Shown here one piece after another: positions 63,251 through 64,000 of a stretch of 64,000 nt of DNA; the first letter of the stretch is position 1, and every line of letters starts with the position of its first letter. The DNA lies in NCBI RefSeq assembly GCF_020091585.1, contig NZ_CP083582.1, positions 3,844,001 through 3,908,000 on the forward strand, given 5' to 3'. Made by a program: the position numbers and the translations under genes. The DNA is from Kovacikia minuta CCNUW1 (GTDB lineage Bacteria > Cyanobacteriota > Cyanobacteriia > Leptolyngbyales > Leptolyngbyaceae). The notes under the pieces were generated by a model. It saw only the letters and a program-made list of their open reading frames with translations. It did no database searches and was not told the origin of the DNA.

Positions 63251-64000
63251 GTGATTGTTGATAATCGCGCTCAAGTCCGGAAGGTTCTACTGATCACACT
63301 GGTGCTTAACCTGTTTGTGATGGGATTGAAGGCAGCCGTCGGCTGGGCAACGGGATCGCTGAGTTTATTAGCAGATGCCCTACACAGTGTGACCGATAGT
63401 GCCAACAACGTTCTGGGGCTGGTTGCCAGCCGATTTTCCTCACCCCGCCCCGATCGGGATCATCCCTATGGGCATCAGAAATTTGAAGCGGTGGGAGCAC
63501 TTGGCATCGCAGCATTTTTGGGGATCGCCTGTTTTGAAATTCTGCAAGGGGCAATCGAACGCCTCTTAACCCCGGATCGTCCACCCGTAAAAATTTCTGC
63601 GTCTGAACTTTGGATACTCCTGCTTGTGTTGGGAGTGAATATTTTTGTCGCCTTTTACGAACGTCGGGTCGGACAACGGATTGGGAGCCAAATCCTGATT
63701 GCGGATGCCAAACACACAATGAGTGATGTGTGGGTCACAATTAGCGTTATGGCCGGACTCATCGGTATCTGGGCATGGGGCTTTCAATGGTTGGATGTGG
63801 TGTTGGCATTCCCAGTTGCGTTGCTTGTATTTGCGAGTGGCTGGTCGGTGATCCAGGCAAACCTACCCTGGTTGGTTGATGAAATGGCGATCGCTCCGGA
63901 GGCCATTCACACAGTTGCTACCCAGGTTCCCGGTGTCCTTAACTGCCACGACATTGCTTCCAGAGGAGTCGTTGGACGACAAATTTTCATTGAAATGCAT
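63251..64000 (+). CDS. Cation diffusion facilitator transporter (partial)
   Basis: The frame runs from GTG at 63251 to the window edge, 250 residues without a stop. Membrane segments include VLLITLVLNLFVMGLKAAVG and LGIAAFLGIACFEILQGAIE. The metal-site motif SLLADALHSVTDSANNVLGL is in the second helix, with DRDHPYGHQKFEAVGALGI after it, and the second Asp pair is in ADAKHTMSDVWVTISVMAGL. A cytosolic C-terminal domain begins near VPGVLNCHDIASRGVVGRQI. This is the CDF layout, exporting Zn2+, Mn2+ or Fe2+ in exchange for protons. The HxxxD/DxxxD pattern is compatible with Zn or Mn. The 3' end is outside the window. Confidence 0.92.
   Translation, partial: MIVDNRAQVRKVLLITLVLNLFVMGLKAAVGWATGSLSLLADALHSVTDSANNVLGLVASRFSSPRPDRDHPYGHQKFEAVGALGIAAFLGIACFEILQGAIERLLTPDRPPVKISASELWILLLVLGVNIFVAFYERRVGQRIGSQILIADAKHTMSDVWVTISVMAGLIGIWAWGFQWLDVVLAFPVALLVFASGWSVIQANLPWLVDEMAIAPEAIHTVATQVPGVLNCHDIASRGVVGRQIFIEMH

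Overview
The window is cyanobacterial chromosome. It carries chlorophyll synthase (chlG), the cytochrome b6f-associated PetP, a Psb35-like photosystem II small protein, MenG of phylloquinone synthesis, and families found mainly in cyanobacteria (DUF4278, DUF1822, DUF928, DUF4327). The octamer GCGATCGC (HIP1) recurs throughout. Abundant heptanucleotide tandem repeats (STRR type), two IS4-family elements, MITE-like repeats and a large NLR/CHAT/two-component repertoire suggest a large filamentous genome (Leptolyngbya/Oscillatoria/Nostoc-like). I cannot name the species.

Layout. 0-9 kb: three genes sharing an unrecognised beta-rich domain, two small membrane proteins, a HEAT-repeat protein, an IS4-type element beside a gene remnant, a VapC toxin with a frame-broken HicB-like antitoxin, and trhO. 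9-17.6 kb: a MITE interrupted by an intact Tn5-like IS, a PAS/GAF histidine kinase cut from its receiver domain by a frameshift, a broken membrane-DUF4278 gene, rsmB, and a TerB-like gene followed by a strong hairpin. 17.6-28 kb: the Psb35-like gene, a class A penicillin-binding protein, chlG-get3d-petP, hisF, a response regulator, menG, DUF445. 28-31.3 kb: a VWA / PP2C / kinase triad (TerY-P type). 31.6-41 kb: a frameshifted S-formylglutathione hydrolase, a GT39 glycosyltransferase, a large coiled-coil membrane protein, a subtilase with three pre-peptidase domains, an NmrA-like reductase, xthA. 41-50 kb: a MITE carrying a deletion derivative of the same Tn5-like IS, rplU-rpmA, an MlaF/MlaD-type lipid transporter pair, an NCS2 permease, topoisomerase IB. 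50-54 kb: an NB-ARC protein with 14 WD40 repeats split by a heptamer array. 54.5-59.6 kb: a sigma factor-like / DUF1822 / CHAT-CHASE2 / DUF928 operon. 59.9-64 kb: rubredoxin, pdxA, small conserved proteins and the start of a cation efflux gene.

Two genome-scale patterns stand out. First, arrays of unrelated 7-bp units, normally intergenic, sit inside at least six open reading frames. Several are composite, with the unit types in a repeated order, and they keep frame in all but one case. Second, at least nine genes carry a one-nucleotide-type frameshift, including chlG, which a phototroph needs. Either the consensus has uncorrected indels or many of these genes are decaying. Read-level checking should precede any biological reading of the individual breaks.
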